The position numbers and the translations under genes were made by a program. A stretch of DNA of 64,000 nt from Cucumis sativus (Eukaryota > Streptophyta > Magnoliopsida > Cucurbitales > Cucurbitaceae), in NCBI RefSeq assembly GCF_000004075.3, contig NC_026657.2:12710001-12774000 (forward strand), in the 5' to 3' direction. The notes under the pieces are model-generated. The model was not told the origin of the DNA, ran no database searches, and was given only the letters and a program-made list of their open reading frames with translations. Positions within the stretch are counted from its first letter, which is position 1, and every line of letters begins with the position of its first letter. Below are positions 35,070 to 48,500 of this stretch, piece by piece.

Positions 35070-37376
35070 GCTGTCACCCACCAGTCCCTTCTATGAGCTT
35101 ACCCCAAAATCCAAATCTTTCCACGTAGGCAGCCACATAGATTATTTCTTTTTTCTATTTTCAAGAGTAATTTGCTTGAAAATCCAATCCCAAAAATGGT
35201 TATATATCGACTTCATTAAAAATAATGTTGGTTCGTCTTTGTCAAACAATTTTTCTTTATTTAAATCATCATTCATATAAAAAGAAATTCAATTGTCAAA
35301 AATGGAAAAATGTACAAATACAAATGACGTGGATGTCAAAGAAAAAATCAACTATAATGAGTTTTTTTACTTTTATTTTTTTTGCAATAAGACAAATGAA
35401 AAATAAGTTCATAAAAAAGGAAGTTAAATAAAATTTCAAATAGAGAATACTCTTTTCAATAATTTCCCGGAACTAAAATGTTATTCGAAGTGTTTTTTTA
35501 ATTGTATAAAAATCAATTTTACAGAATTTCATCCATTTTCTTTTAATTTATAAAAATGAAGAATTCAAAGTGTTTTTTTTTTTTTTTTTTAGAAATTTGA
35601 AATAAAATATAAACAAAACCTGAAGTGAAAGTATAAACATGATGAAGTCCAGTCCCATTTCCAAAGATGACCAAAATCTAACAAAAAATAAAATCAAGAA
35701 AGAATCCACGAGAAAGAAATGATTAGAAAAAGGAATATGAAACAAAGAAAAGGACTGCAAAAGAGGAACAATGAAACATATTTGTCCATATTGAAGACTT
35801 CTCAATTAAGTTCCTCAATTTCTCTTCCTCCATATTCACCAAAGTCAAAAGCTTCCATCACATTCACCCACAAAATATGCTCATTTTCTGCAATCTTTGG
35901 CAACACCATCATTGACCAAGACACTTGAAATTGATGTCCAAAACCAAAATTCCAATCAAAACATCAATGAAGATACATATAGTTCCTCTTCCCTGGTTCT
36001 ACTCAACGATGCTGACCATCTCAGCCACCCACCCAAACACACATATCAAGACACCTCTTTTCAATCCTTTGTTGTTAAGATATCTTTCCAACGACCACAT
36101 GCAAGGATCCGATCTCGCGGTGCCTTAGTTATACAATCTATATTAGTTTTTCTAATAAAATTGTTCTTCCTTTGTCCCATAAGCATATTATTAGTGAACC
36201 ACATAACTTACATCAATCCTAAACCCTAAACACACGGACGATGAGGGTACCCAGTACCCATAGTTGATCTTTCTAACACAAGACATTATCTCTCGGGAGA
36301 GGGTTAATAAAAAAGTGTTTAGAGACGAGACTTTTGATAATTAAGACATTTCAAACTTTCCTTTCTGCAGAGGAAACCGCTAAAGCCATATTGTATGCAA
36401 AGTCACATTCTTTTTCTTCAAATTCCCAACACTAGTGCCAACTTTTTCTAAAGGTAAAGTCACAATTTCCTAGTCAACTGCATCACTGAGATTTTTCTCC
36501 ATTGCCAATTCCAAATGGAACTCTCAATTTCTTTATTGGAATAGGAAGGGTGAAACATATTATGAATTGGAAAAAGAATTTCATTACCTAATGTTGACAA
36601 TCAACACTTCGAAATGCTGAAAATTTTCCATTTCTCCAGTTTTCTCAAAACACTCCCAACCCCCAATCTTGCAAGTTTACAAATATTCTTTCCACGGCTC
36701 AATCTTGCAGATGAATCTTTCTCCAGATTCACTTTCAATCTTGAGGCCATCCCAAAACCACTCTACTGAGGTTATCAAACATATTATGTTCATCCTCAGA
36801 CAAAAGAATTGTACCATCAGAAAATTACATTCAAAATTCATCCAAAATCAATTTCAGACATCGCCCACCACAAAAAGGAAGGAAAGGATAATCCTCTAGC
36901 CTGAGCTATTCATCTCTAAGACATTTTTTTTAATCCAACGCCTTAAAGAGAATCCCCCCATTGTACATTACATTTCATAAGCAATCTCATTAACAGAAAA
37001 CTAAGAATGAACAGAAAACTAAGAATGAAGTATTTAGACAACTCAATTCAATTCATATGATATGTTGCTTCATTCAAACGAAATACACACCTGAACTGGC
37101 GAAGATTGAAGAAGACATCACTGAGAAGTCATAATGCAAATTCAAAACCGTAACAACAAAAACCATCTCATATTTGATTCGTCGATCGGCATTAGTTTGT
37201 ACAATAAGATTCATGAAGTTCAAGAGCACAATATATGGATATTTTCATGGCTTGAACCAAATTGTTCTCATTTCGCTCAAAAGCTTACAGCAGTCTAAAC
37301 TCAATGGACAAAATTCCGGGAAAATTTAATAGCGAGAGAGCGAAAGAAAAAAAAAAAGAACACATATTTCACATTG
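35070..37376. other. Spacer with a possible LINE fragment
   Basis: No intact gene. The plus-strand stretch 35897-36230 is open but unrecognised. On the minus strand, about 36880-36500 reads in broken frames like a plant LINE reverse transcriptase (ILLSEDEHNMFDNLSRV, then a RLKVNLEK-like block). The part next to 37377 should be the 3' UTR of the TMEM161-like gene. A T(19) run lies near 35573-35591. Confidence 0.35.
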
Positions 37377-38780
37377 TCAAGAAACATACAAGATACCACG
37401 ACGATATAGCACAATGGTGGCAGATGTATAAAGAGTCAGTACGGAGACAATCCACCAAGCCATTAACAGAGCCACTTGGTTGACAAAAGAAGAACAGGGA
37501 AGAAGAAAACTTACCAAATTGGTATTTTTGAAAGAGTTGATATCAATTTGAGATAACCCAACAAAAAGCAAAACTAAGGCTGGTGGAGCAAAAAACTGCA
37601 AAGCAGACACACATAAGTAGTGATTATGTAGAAAAACCTTTGCTCTACTGAAATCCAAGTCAGGAACTTTCCCAGCATGCAATCTTTGGTACCAAGATAA
37701 CAGAGCTTCGTTCAGATACATTTGCAAGTTCTGCCTTACTGCAATGATTTGCAAGAAACCAGATAGTGTCAAACACCAAAGCCTAAGTTTGGCAAAATCT
37801 TCCTTCGAGAATCCTATGCTTCCGACCAATCTGTCAGCATTTCGAATTTCACTAGACATATGTCCAATTGTACCTTCGCCAATGTTCTTCTTAATGAAAA
37901 TTTCAGCTAATGGGTTAACCCACAGCAAGGTGGTGAAAGCCATGGCTGCCTGACTCGAATACAAAACTATCCTAGAAAACCATCCACAATAAACCATATC
38001 CAAATTGCATCTAATTTGATCAGTTCCAAGCCAAAATGATCGAGTGATTTTGGTTGCAGGTATAAACAAAAACCCAGCACACAACCCCATTAAGATAGCA
38101 ACAAAGCATGCCCCCATACCACCAATTTCACGGAGATCAAAATCTAATATAAGAGGACTAAAAGCAGAACAAGTTAGAAGTCCAAAAAGAAACCCAAAAA
38201 CTCCAAAGAGTAAACTTAATTGCCTATCCAACGTTCTGGAAGCAGATTTCTCAAAAGCAACCTTTGTGAGAGATACAAATAGCTTACACCCAGCAAAGAT
38301 CACAAACAGAAGAGGAACAAAAATCCCATTTCCCCAAACCCCAGAATTTTTTGATGCACCCACGAAAATTTGCAGCAGTAAACAAGAAATACCCACAAAT
38401 GAAAAGGTGAAAGCATCTCTGTATTCTTTGAAATAGATCCGCGTTTGCAGATGATTCTCATCCAGCTTTAACCTGAAGATCTGCGCCTTGCTTTCATCAA
38501 ACTCAGCCTTGTCCTTCGACTTTGTTCTTTTCTTGATCTCAGCGGCAGCAGTTGAGGACAAGTTCCGGTACCCCTTTAGTCCAGTGCCGGAGCTAGAACT
38601 GTCAGGTCGTCTAATTGCGGCTCGGACGCCGCTGTTGGTATTATCGGGGTGGATGTAAGTGAATATGCCATGAAGGAAAATGGATGGGATATTGAAGAAG
38701 ATGATAAAAACAGAAAGCGAGAGAGACAGAGCAACATGAAGAAGCAAATTCCTGTATATTGAAAGAATTTGTAGCAACAT
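37377..38780 (-). CDS. TMEM161-family multi-pass membrane protein, 467 aa
   Basis: A single open frame encodes a protein with a hydrophobic N-terminus and about eight to ten membrane segments, close in length to animal TMEM161A/B (about 480-490 aa). Recognisable features are the N-terminal IHPDNTNSGVRAAIRRPD, a charged loop (KKRTKSKDKAEFDESKAQ), the central LGTDQIRCNLDMVYCGWFSR and the end YRRGILYVS, which agree with the plant members as I remember them. The molecular function in plants is not established; animal TMEM161B is linked to heart rhythm and Hedgehog signalling. The start at 38780 is the first Met and puts the N-terminal hydrophobic segment in place. An internal GTAAGT followed by a pyrimidine tract looks like an intron but cannot be removed in frame, so it is taken as coding. 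Confidence 0.82.
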   Translation of the reverse strand: MLLQILSIYRNLLLHVALSLSLSVFIIFFNIPSIFLHGIFTYIHPDNTNSGVRAAIRRPDSSSSGTGLKGYRNLSSTAAAEIKKRTKSKDKAEFDESKAQIFRLKLDENHLQTRIYFKEYRDAFTFSFVGISCLLLQIFVGASKNSGVWGNGIFVPLLFVIFAGCKLFVSLTKVAFEKSASRTLDRQLSLLFGVFGFLFGLLTCSAFSPLILDFDLREIGGMGACFVAILMGLCAGFLFIPATKITRSFWLGTDQIRCNLDMVYCGWFSRIVLYSSQAAMAFTTLLWVNPLAEIFIKKNIGEGTIGHMSSEIRNADRLVGSIGFSKEDFAKLRLWCLTLSGFLQIIAVRQNLQMYLNEALLSWYQRLHAGKVPDLDFSRAKVFLHNHYLCVSALQFFAPPALVLLFVGLSQIDINSFKNTNLVSFLLPCSSFVNQVALLMAWWIVSVLTLYTSATIVLYRRGILYVS

Positions 38781-41441
38781 AGCGTGAAGAGGTGGTTGCT
38801 TGGTTGTTTGTGGGGGATTTGTAGACTGTCTTTGAAGCTTGAGATCTCTGAGAATGGAGATTCCCCGAGTCCGTCGTCAACTTGGTTTGGTAAAGAAGAA
38901 AAAGTATTGGGTTTGGGTTTGGGTTTGGATTCAACACTATTCGACCATTGGGCTTGGTTTCGGTCGCTGTATACGGCGGTGCTGAGCGGTGTCAAAACGG
39001 AAGGTCTTGAATCGGGTCGGCCCAAGGTGCAGATTCTTAGGTAATAGTTACGGTTAGGTTGGAATACCGATGGTTGATGAAAATACGCGCTTCAAATAAA
39101 TCTCCCTCATTTCAAATTTACAATATTTAACCTAATACATACCAAACTAATAAATTTCTATTGATTTCTATCAAATGTATGTAAAATTTTGAAACTTTGT
39201 TATATACATTTCTGTTATGGTTTATCATGTTATTTTGTACGTGGTAATGATCAATAAACTTAACAACAATATTTAACTTTACACATTAACTATCATACAC
39301 ATCCAAACACAAATATTAATCATCATACACATTTGATATAGCAAAATGTCATTGTTTGTTGATGATAGATTATGATAGACAACCATTAATAGATTTTAAA
39401 ATTTTATTATATTCATAAATAATTTAATTAATTCGGTTAGGTTAAAAAATATCTCAAATATAATTCTGGTAAGGCAACTATGTTTTGACTTTAAATATAA
39501 TTGGAGTGATGTTGTGAGATGAAGTTAAATGCATTATTCACTAAATTCATTATGAAAATAATTAGAAACACAACTTGAGGCTTTAGAGTATTTGTTGTTG
39601 CAATTTACGTAGAAGGAGTATTTCACCTTGTATGTCATTTGGTGAATATTTGTATTTCGCATTGTTTTGACACTCGATGTCTCGCCTTGTGTAGAGATTA
39701 GAATGCCTAAGGATCAGCTCACGGAAATTTATTACGTACTAATCAGTTCGTCTAAATGATTAGTTTACCTAATCAAAACGGCTCTTGTCAATATGTCTAC
39801 TGCAAAATAGAAAGGAGGTTGAGTCGTGGATCTTGCTCTTTTGAAGATGTTTTGCGACTCTACTTCTTTGTACAATCAGATTTTAAAAGCCTCGTCGTCT
39901 CCAGGATAAAACAGTTGTGTTCTTCAATTCACTTTTGCACTAAAAACTAATTGGAGGATCAACACTCAAATAGACACTATTTGTTCAAAATCTTTCAAAG
40001 AAAGTTTTTAAAGAGAGCTTTTCTAGTTTTTCTCATTTTTAAAAAAATGAAGAACGAAAGATCTTTATAAGTGGAGGAGAATGAGGACATTGGAACTTAA
40101 TTATGAGAATCAAAACATTTAGTAATTAAATAAAAAAATTTAATTTTGGAAATGTTATAAATTAATTAAAAAAACATAATTAAAACGTTTAATTCTTTTA
40201 GGATGCGAAATGATCATAATGATTTGTAGTAAAGAAACGGATTTAATATCATTATTACATCTCATATTGTCTAGCCAATCCACCTCAAGATTAAAGCAAA
40301 AAAAAAAAGAAAAAAACTCTTAGCCATCTCGCCTAGATGACCGTTTGTGCGTGGAGATTAGTAAATCTAATTGCCTAACTATTATCTAGGATGACTTCAC
40401 ACACCTTATTTGTTTACCTTCTTTCATTTCCAAACTCTCGTTTGAATTAATATTTTGTAATAATAACATCTTCAGAAAAATTTCATCATCAACAGGATTC
40501 AATGACTTAAAAGAGGTCTATATGCATGACTTACTTTTGAAATATTTTATTCTTACAAATCTGTAAAGAATTTGATACTTTTAATAGATAATTATCCAAA
40601 ATTAATTCCATAACATAAAAATCATTTGATTAGAGGTTGAAAGTTCAACCCTATCTCATAACTGTTGAACTAATTGAAAGTGATTTATCATATTAACATA
40701 ACTCAATTATTTAAGAAATCAACTAATTGTAATTTTTTGAGTTCAAATAATTGCACAAAGAAGAAGATTGAACTACACATATAAAATATTTATATGAATA
40801 TTGTGTTGTGTGGCAAATGAGGTGACTATTGTTTACTCATAAATAGTGAATTTTCATATATATGGTCACCATCACATTCAAACAAGATGAAAAGACAAAT
40901 AGTTGTCATAAGTAACTAAACAAAAACAATGAAAAGTTATGAGAAGAAAACAAGAATAATATAAAGATCTTTTTTTCTCGTATACTCTCTTCTATAGATA
41001 TTTTATTTATTGATAGAATATGTTCTTGAAAGATTAATGATGTGATAGGTTCATTAAAAAAAAAAAAAATCAAAACCATTGACCTTATGGAACCCTAGAA
41101 AACGGACTCTTCACAAGATCATATTATTATTTTCCTTTTAAACCCTTTCTTGATGATATACATTAAGCATATGCTTCCTCATAAAAAGGATTGATGAAAA
41201 TGATTTCCGATACAAAAAATTGTTTAAATTTTAACGAAAGAATGTGAGTAAGATAAGATTTTGGCAACACACACTTTATATTGATGAATCCCTTTCCCTT
41301 ATCCCCACATAACTCTCATCCACTTTAATGACTTTCCATTGCATCCAATAAATAAATTTAGGAAAAGAACAACCCCACACAATAAAAATCAAACCCACAT
41401 TCCCAAATCAAATAAAAAATATCTTCTCTTTGACTATACTT

Positions 41442-41474
<33 letters not shown>

Positions 41475-44307
41475 GCTTTTTCGCTTATACATACATATAA
41501 TAACAATCAAAATCGGTAATGGTCTCTCTTATGATCTTCTCTAAGAAAGAAAAGTGGGGATAAAAGCATATGATAAAATAAACTTAGATTTAATTTGAAT
41601 AGCTGCTTTATTTGTTATTAATGGGATACCAATCAACCTAACTTTAGTTTAGAATGGAACTTAATTTAAGATTAAATGAACATTATTTTATAAATACCAG
41701 ACTTCTTTATTGTCTTACCCTATGTCTTCTCTAAGTTTTTGTATCCATTTTGTATCATCTTTAAATTATATATCTTACCATATTATATTAATTGTATTTT
41801 TTTAATAAAAAATAGACGTTATTATGTGAACTTAAAATTTTAGAGTTGCTTTCTATAAAATATGTTATGAAATAGTACACCACTTGTGAAAATGAGTTTC
41901 TAATTGAATAGTTGTGTACCATTTGTAATAATTGTGTGATTCAAAAAGTTAGAACAAAAATATAAATATTGAAAAAAATGTGAATAATGTGATAATTGAG
42001 ACTTTCAAATATTGGATGCAACTTTCTTTTAAAGGATGTATTTCTACCAATACATTTCAACGGTTAAATCCTGATGTTTCAGATTTACATTCTTCTTCAT
42101 ATATATACCCATATGCGTCAAACTGACACACACAACTTCTCAATCACATTTTCATTCAAGCAATTGTATCCTATCAAAATTAATTGATTGATATGAGCAA
42201 AGAATGTTGATAAGAAAAAAGAGGTTAAGAATGGTTTAAGCCGTAAAAAGAAATTGTACAATTGTGACCATTGAGATATATATGTGAATTTATATGCTTT
42301 TAAATTTTAAATGCCCAATTTGTTAGAGGTGGTATTCTATAAAAAATAAATATATATATATATTTGCCCACACACAAAAACACATCTTAATTATTAGATT
42401 TATGATGTTTTATATATGTATGGACTTAATGATCATACAAACAGAAATATTGCTTCTTTCAATCGAACATCTTGACCCAACGATTGTGTTCTACAACAAT
42501 TTCAACCAATTTAATGTACTTCAAGTTTGAAAGGGAAAATATATTAAAAAGTTAGCTAAATAATTAAATCTTAAAAATTCATGTCAACCCTGAAACTTAG
42601 TTTCATTCCCTTTCCACAAGTCATTCCAACTCAAAATCTCAAGCTTGTCCCAACCTCAAATCCGACTATTGACATCAACATTTTGGGATTAGGTTTGAGT
42701 CGGTCCAACCTTTTAAATATAGGTTCATGGCTCAATGGCTCAATCTACGAACCTCTTGTTGGAGGGATCAAAACTGAATTAGATTTAGACTAGTTATTTG
42801 GATTGTGATCGAATTTGAAATGATTAATTGTTTTTATTTAAAAGCAGTAAGCTGTTGAAGACTTGTTTACATTAGAGTATGAAACTTTCTCATCGGTTAA
42901 AAATTTTCAAAGTGAATAGAGTGAATCTTTTGATAAATTTTTACTTTTCAACTCGGCCCTATGGATACTACTACTACACATTTAACCATCTCTTTTTTTA
43001 TTTATTTAATTTTCATGCATGTGTAGATGAAGATATATTGTTTACGTTGTTGAATTGAATTTTTAAGAAATTAAATTATTACTATTGATTTATATACACC
43101 CGTGGATTTAGTATAGGTTCAGGGGTCGAGCCCTCCTCAATTTTATTGTCTTTATATAATATGTATAAACAAAACCAATTAATATTTAATATTTGTAGAT
43201 GGTTTAGTGGCAACTATGTTTTTCAACTCCTATTCTAACCAAAGTTCAAATTTTATTTATATAGTTTTTTTTTTCTCTAAGTTACAACTGGAACCCGGTG
43301 TCAATAAATTTTAATGAAGTGAGAATTTGTTAAGAATATAAAAATAAAAGAAACTACTTATCAAATAAAAAAGAAAAAGAACTTTTTTAAAAGGGTATGG
43401 AGAGTTAATTTTATTATATTATGTAAATAGTTTTAATCTTTTCGTTATTTTTAAAAATATTATATATATAAATTAGTGTGCATATAGATGAGATTGAATT
43501 GGCCTTTTAACCCGTCCCGACATGGTGATTCAGATATGGGTAAAACGTGTTGGCCCAATTGAAAGAAAATTAGAATATATGTATATCCAATTTATTTTTA
43601 GGAAAGGTTTAGACGGTGTTTCCCATATTTAAAGAATAAGTTCGTATATCCAATCTAATTTACGAAATAATTGAATCGACTCACATAACTCAACCCTTGG
43701 GCTACGCTTCCATCTAACTTCGGCTTTTGGGCCCAAGGAGAAGATTGATCGATCTAAACCTCTGCCTACACATGGGGGTTCTTTTTGAACGTTCGTTGCA
43801 TTTGTACTAACACATCTTTATTATATTAAATGGTGATGCTTCACTTCTATGATCACAATTACAATACACTCTACTCATCCTAATAAATACATGACCAAAA
43901 TGAGTTTAACACAATACCAAGTATTGATATGACCTTTGTTGTTTGAGCTTAAAGATGAAGATTCAATACATATATAAATGATTGTTTAGACTTTAGATGA
44001 TGAACCACAACAACATACCTAAAAACTAACCTTAGAAAATATAAATCATGTAATTAACACAAGTAAAATAAAATATGTGTAAAGCAGTACTGAAGGTGAA
44101 TGGTAATTAATTCAACCTCATGATGTCATACGTAAAATATGACTTGTAAATTGAACATGAAGTAAGCCAATTGAAATTCACTTAATTTCTGAATTAGACC
44201 CATCTTTGTGTTTGTTTGTTTGTTCAGACAATAATTAATTAAAGATCTAAAAACTAAAATGAAAAGATATAAAGATTAAAAGAAGAAGAAGAAGAAGAAT
44301 ATATTTG
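38781..44307. other. Large intergenic region
   Basis: About 5.5 kb with no supported gene. The first 300 bp is the likely promoter of the TMEM161-like gene. The rest is AT-rich, with (AT)12 at 41451-41474, a shorter (AT)n at 42350-42362, and a GAA run at 44280-44298 next to the COR27-like stop codon. A patch at 39340-39400 holds repeated GATAGA words. Short ORFs, such as the one at 42581-42793, have no recognisable content. Confidence 0.5.
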
Positions 44308-45495
44308 CTAGTTGAGAGGTGACATGGGATGGTCTCTCTCATCTTCATCCTCAACTGCTCTCTTTTCCATCTGTGGGACCACCTGTCATTTCACACAAAA
44401 CCATTCCACATTTTTATTTCAATTCTATAATTCATTCATTCATTAATACCATTTTTTATAACTTCTTTTTGTGTATTTTACAAGATAACCATCATTCCTG
44501 AGCTTTGTTTAATAATTGAACCAGATATTTTTAGTTTCTTCTCTTCTCTTTTCTATTATCAATTTTACTACTAAAAAATTAATAATTAGAGTTTAGCCAA
44601 TTAGATGTGGGAGCACAAAGCTATATGCTTTAATTACGGATATGATCACTTTTTTCTTAATTTTATAATCTATATCCACGTGGCATTTCCAAAATACCCA
44701 CACCAGCCGCAAAAAAAAAAAGGCAGCATAATTATTTCGATGGAAAAAGAAGGAGATAAAGACAAAAACAAATAGGTCATTTCTATTATTAGTAGAGATA
44801 AAAGAAAGAAAGAAATGTAATGTTTAAATTTATAGTATATAGTTTCTGCACTAGCCTGATCTTGAGTTGAAGTGTACGGTGGAGATGATATCCTCCTAGA
44901 TCTCCTCGTAGATCTACCGTTGATTCTTGCACTTCCTGGATCAAACCCAAAATAAATTAAAATAATAAATAACAAAAAAAGAAAAAGGAAAATGCAAGCA
45001 AAGAATATTAATGATCTTTTTGGAGTTAGAGGAAAGTGATTTATTTATTTATTTATTTATTTAAGAAATAATTTTGTGATATCTAAATCATACATAAATA
45101 TCTTCCTAAGGAATATTCACTATTCTCACTTTTTTTTTTCTTTATCTTATTTGATAGACGTTGTTTGGTCGGTCCTTTTTAGTCAAAATAATAACAATAA
45201 CAAAAATAAATAAATAAATAAATAAATAAAGCATTTTTTTTAATTACAAAGTTTTTTTAAAAAATGTAAGATTAAACTGACCGGAGGTGGGATGGTTTTT
45301 GGTGTGGTTATGAGGGGAATCTAGGGTTGAGTCAGCGGTGTCCGGCAAGAGGCGGTCCAGCCGTAGACCGCGGCGATGTGCGCGATTTTGGAACATTGAT
45401 CGGACGAAAGAAGCTTCCACGGAATTCAAGAAGTGCATGTGCTTCTCATTAGTCCAAAGCGGCCCGGTTTGGGTGAATTGCACATGCGATTCCAT
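44308..45495 (-). CDS. COR27: COR27/COR28-like cold- and clock-regulated protein, 122 aa
   Basis: Three exons fit in phase: 45495-45282, 44935-44856 and 44382-44308. Exon 1 holds the family hallmark WTNEKHMHFLNSVEASFV (residues 14-31), then RGLRLDRLLPDT. Exon 2 is basic (RSTRRSRRISSPPY, a possible nuclear signal) and ends TSTQDQ. Exon 3 gives VVPQMEKRAVEDEDERDHP and a stop. Arabidopsis COR27 and COR28 are small nuclear night-phased proteins that repress clock genes, modulate freezing tolerance and photomorphogenesis, and interact with COP1. Intron 1 is GT-AG with donor GTCAGT; intron 2 appears to be GC-AG (donor GCTAGT). The exon 3 assignment rests on continuity of QDQ-VVPQ, which I recall from the family. 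An evening element lies 386 bp upstream of the ATG. Confidence 0.65.
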
Positions 45496-45562
45496 GGGTT
45501 TAATAATTAGGTGTGTATGAGAACATAAAATTGAAGGGAGAGGAATTGAAAGAAGAAGAAAT

Positions 45563-45594
<32 letters not shown>

Positions 45595-48500
45595 GAAGAA
45601 AAAACACTTTTCCGATGGGTTTGGGAGATATGAATATAATGTACTGGATTGGTGGGGTTTTAATTACGTTGGTTTTTATAGAAGCGCTTTTACAAAGAAA
45701 GAAGAGAAGCTATAGGGTTGGCGACTTTGGCGTTTCCTTTTTCCCAATTCTGAAACGCGACTACACATTAAAATCATGTGTTTCCCCTACTCGCCTTTCA
45801 CCCTCTCTCCCTCTCTCCCTCACCTACTTTTTATAACCTCCCCCATATTAAAAAAAGTTAAAACAACCTTCCTTATATTTAAAATATCTTTTTAACCATT
45901 ACAAAAGGGTTCCCATAATTATAAAACAATTCTATCTTTTAAATTCTAGAGACTAAATTCTTTTTTATCAACCTATAAAATTATTTATTATTAATAATAG
46001 ATATTCGTTTTGAGTGACAATTTATAATTACTTCATTTATTGTTTATGTGGCTTGATATTGGATATGTAAGGGATACATATAGGTTAAAATTCTAAATAA
46101 ATTGGAGTCAGTGAAGAGATTTTATTTTCTTAATTAATTCATTTATACTATTTATATATGTTGTTATAATATATATATATATATATATTATATGCGTTTC
46201 TTGGTTGTGCCTCATTTTTACACGTTATGAGTGCTAACTCTAGCCTACTCCTCCACTGAAAGTAGGTAGGATTTTCTCACTTTATTATAAAAATGTTATT
46301 TTTCATATTTTATGTATATTAAATTTCTGATATAATTATAATATTTTAAAATAATGTTACCATGTCCGATCTTGTAAAACTAGAATTTACAACCTTTACA
46401 TCAACGATAGCAATTAGTTACCATAGGTTCTTGATGTGAGATGTATCTCGGCGCCATGAATATGAATCTCGCAGATACAATTAAATAAAGAAATACAACA
46501 ACCAATCAAGAAACAGTAAAAGTCATTATTTTCCTTTGTCATCAAGGATTTAAAATTAGAATATTTAACAATAAAAGATCCTCGTACATTGTGGAGTAAA
46601 TTGAAAAAAAAATAATTAATCATTTAAAATTAGTTCATCTTGCGCAAGCTCGTTATGATGGGATAAATTTGAGAGTACAAAATTTTAAATCAATAAGTTA
46701 TTATAATTTTGAATATATTATTTAGAATTAGACATGTTGAAAAAAAATATTTGCTACTTTATTTTCATATATATTAAATATGATCTGGCAGCAGCAATAT
46801 CGAGAGAAAAGTTTTACAAAACATTTTGAAATCATCTCGTCTTATTGTTACCGAACAAAATAACAGGTTGTAGATGAAAAACCACAAATCCTGAACAATT
46901 GGAACAAAACCATTCCTTGAGGCGAGTGATCTTGTGAATTTTCATCGCAGAAGGGATTGTGGTCGAAGTAATAAAGATTGTGGTAGAGGAAAAAATAATT
47001 ATTATTTTCGGTGTTGGTCACTATAATAATTAAATTTAAAAAAAACCACACGAAATGATGAGTATTAAAGTGAAGGCTCCACAAAATATAAGAATACAAA
47101 AATGGATGAAGAACTATTGATATATACGACTAGACATTGATCGCATGTTTGTCTTATAAATCGAAACACTTATAATATTTCCATACCAAGTCTCCTTAGA
47201 GAAGAAAAAATGGGGAAAATGTAGAGGTTGATTGTGTCTATCAAGATAATGATATATTTGATCCATCAAGTCTAACAAACTTGGATGTGGTAGGTTTTTT
47301 TGGAACTCCTTAAGAAAATCAAAATTCACAATTGACAATGCATTTTTCTCAAGTTAATCAAGGAGAAATCCACTTAGTTTTAAAGATATATGTAGATCTA
47401 TTAGCCCACCAAGTGGACCATTAAAGTATTTTATGATATCAGTAGATGTTCATTTTAAGTGTCTATGCCAAGTGATAATTCATAACTACTCCATTCACAT
47501 ATATCTCAATATGACACACCATTAGTGTTCATTTAAGTCACCACCTACTTGCCATTTTGCCTATAAGTGAGATATATATCGACTAAAAATTCAAATAAAT
47601 TGGAGTTAGTGAGTGGAGAGAATTTGTTTTCTTTTAACTTTCTTAATTTATTTATCCATATTATTTATATATTCTATTTTATTTATAACCATAGTATTAT
47701 ATTTTTTTGGATATGCGTATTCTTTATTTTTACGACATATATAAGATTATTAAATCATATAGATTAAATTTTAATTTTTAAAAATTTTAAAAACTAAATT
47801 CTAACCATTTTTAAACAATATGAACTTTGACTTTATATATATACATACATTTTGTGTTATTGAGAATGAGACAACTTGTAAATTGTAAATTGTAATTACG
47901 GTGAGAAGAAACTTAAATTACATGGAAACCCTACACACAACTATTACTATTGTGTATCTTAACTATTATAATTGCCTGTTTAAAAAAATGATAGGTATAT
48001 TATATGAAATAAGTCGTGTAGAATTAGTGATATACATTTAAAATAAGTTTGATGAAGCTACATATATGACATGAATGCAAATAGGCATTATTGATCATTT
48101 AATAATGCGTACAGTGGATTGATTAATTAGAAATAAGTAGCAAATTGAATTAAGATGTTGAGTTAGAGGTATATTAGAGTTAGAAAAGAAGTATTTTTAT
48201 ATATGAATAAAATTAGGAAAGTGCATAATGATAATAATAGTAAGGGGAGAGGGGGAGAGGTGGGGGATGGAGAGAGCGAGTAGAGAGAAAAAGAGTAGTG
48301 GGGGAGGTGGTGAAAATATCTAGAGGGGATTTAAATAGTGAAAAGAGAGATATTTTAGAAGGTGAACAGAGAGAGAAGGAAAAAGATCTGAAGGCTGGTT
48401 TTTGTGTCCCACACACACACTCACTTTTATTCCAGTTGGCCGATTCTGACCATTTTCCTCTTTCTTTCTTTCTTTCTTTCTCTTTTTTACTATATTTATT

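Noticed and set aside
37490-37535. GTAAGT followed by a pyrimidine tract and AG inside the TMEM161-like gene (minus strand), resembling an intron
   Set aside because: The segment is only 40 nt and its removal gives an immediate stop. The uninterrupted reading keeps a plausible membrane segment and ends with the expected C-terminus.
42581-42793. A 70-codon plus-strand ORF (MSTLKLSFIPF start)
   Set aside because: Isolated in AT-rich intergenic DNA, no family resemblance, no upstream or downstream exon.
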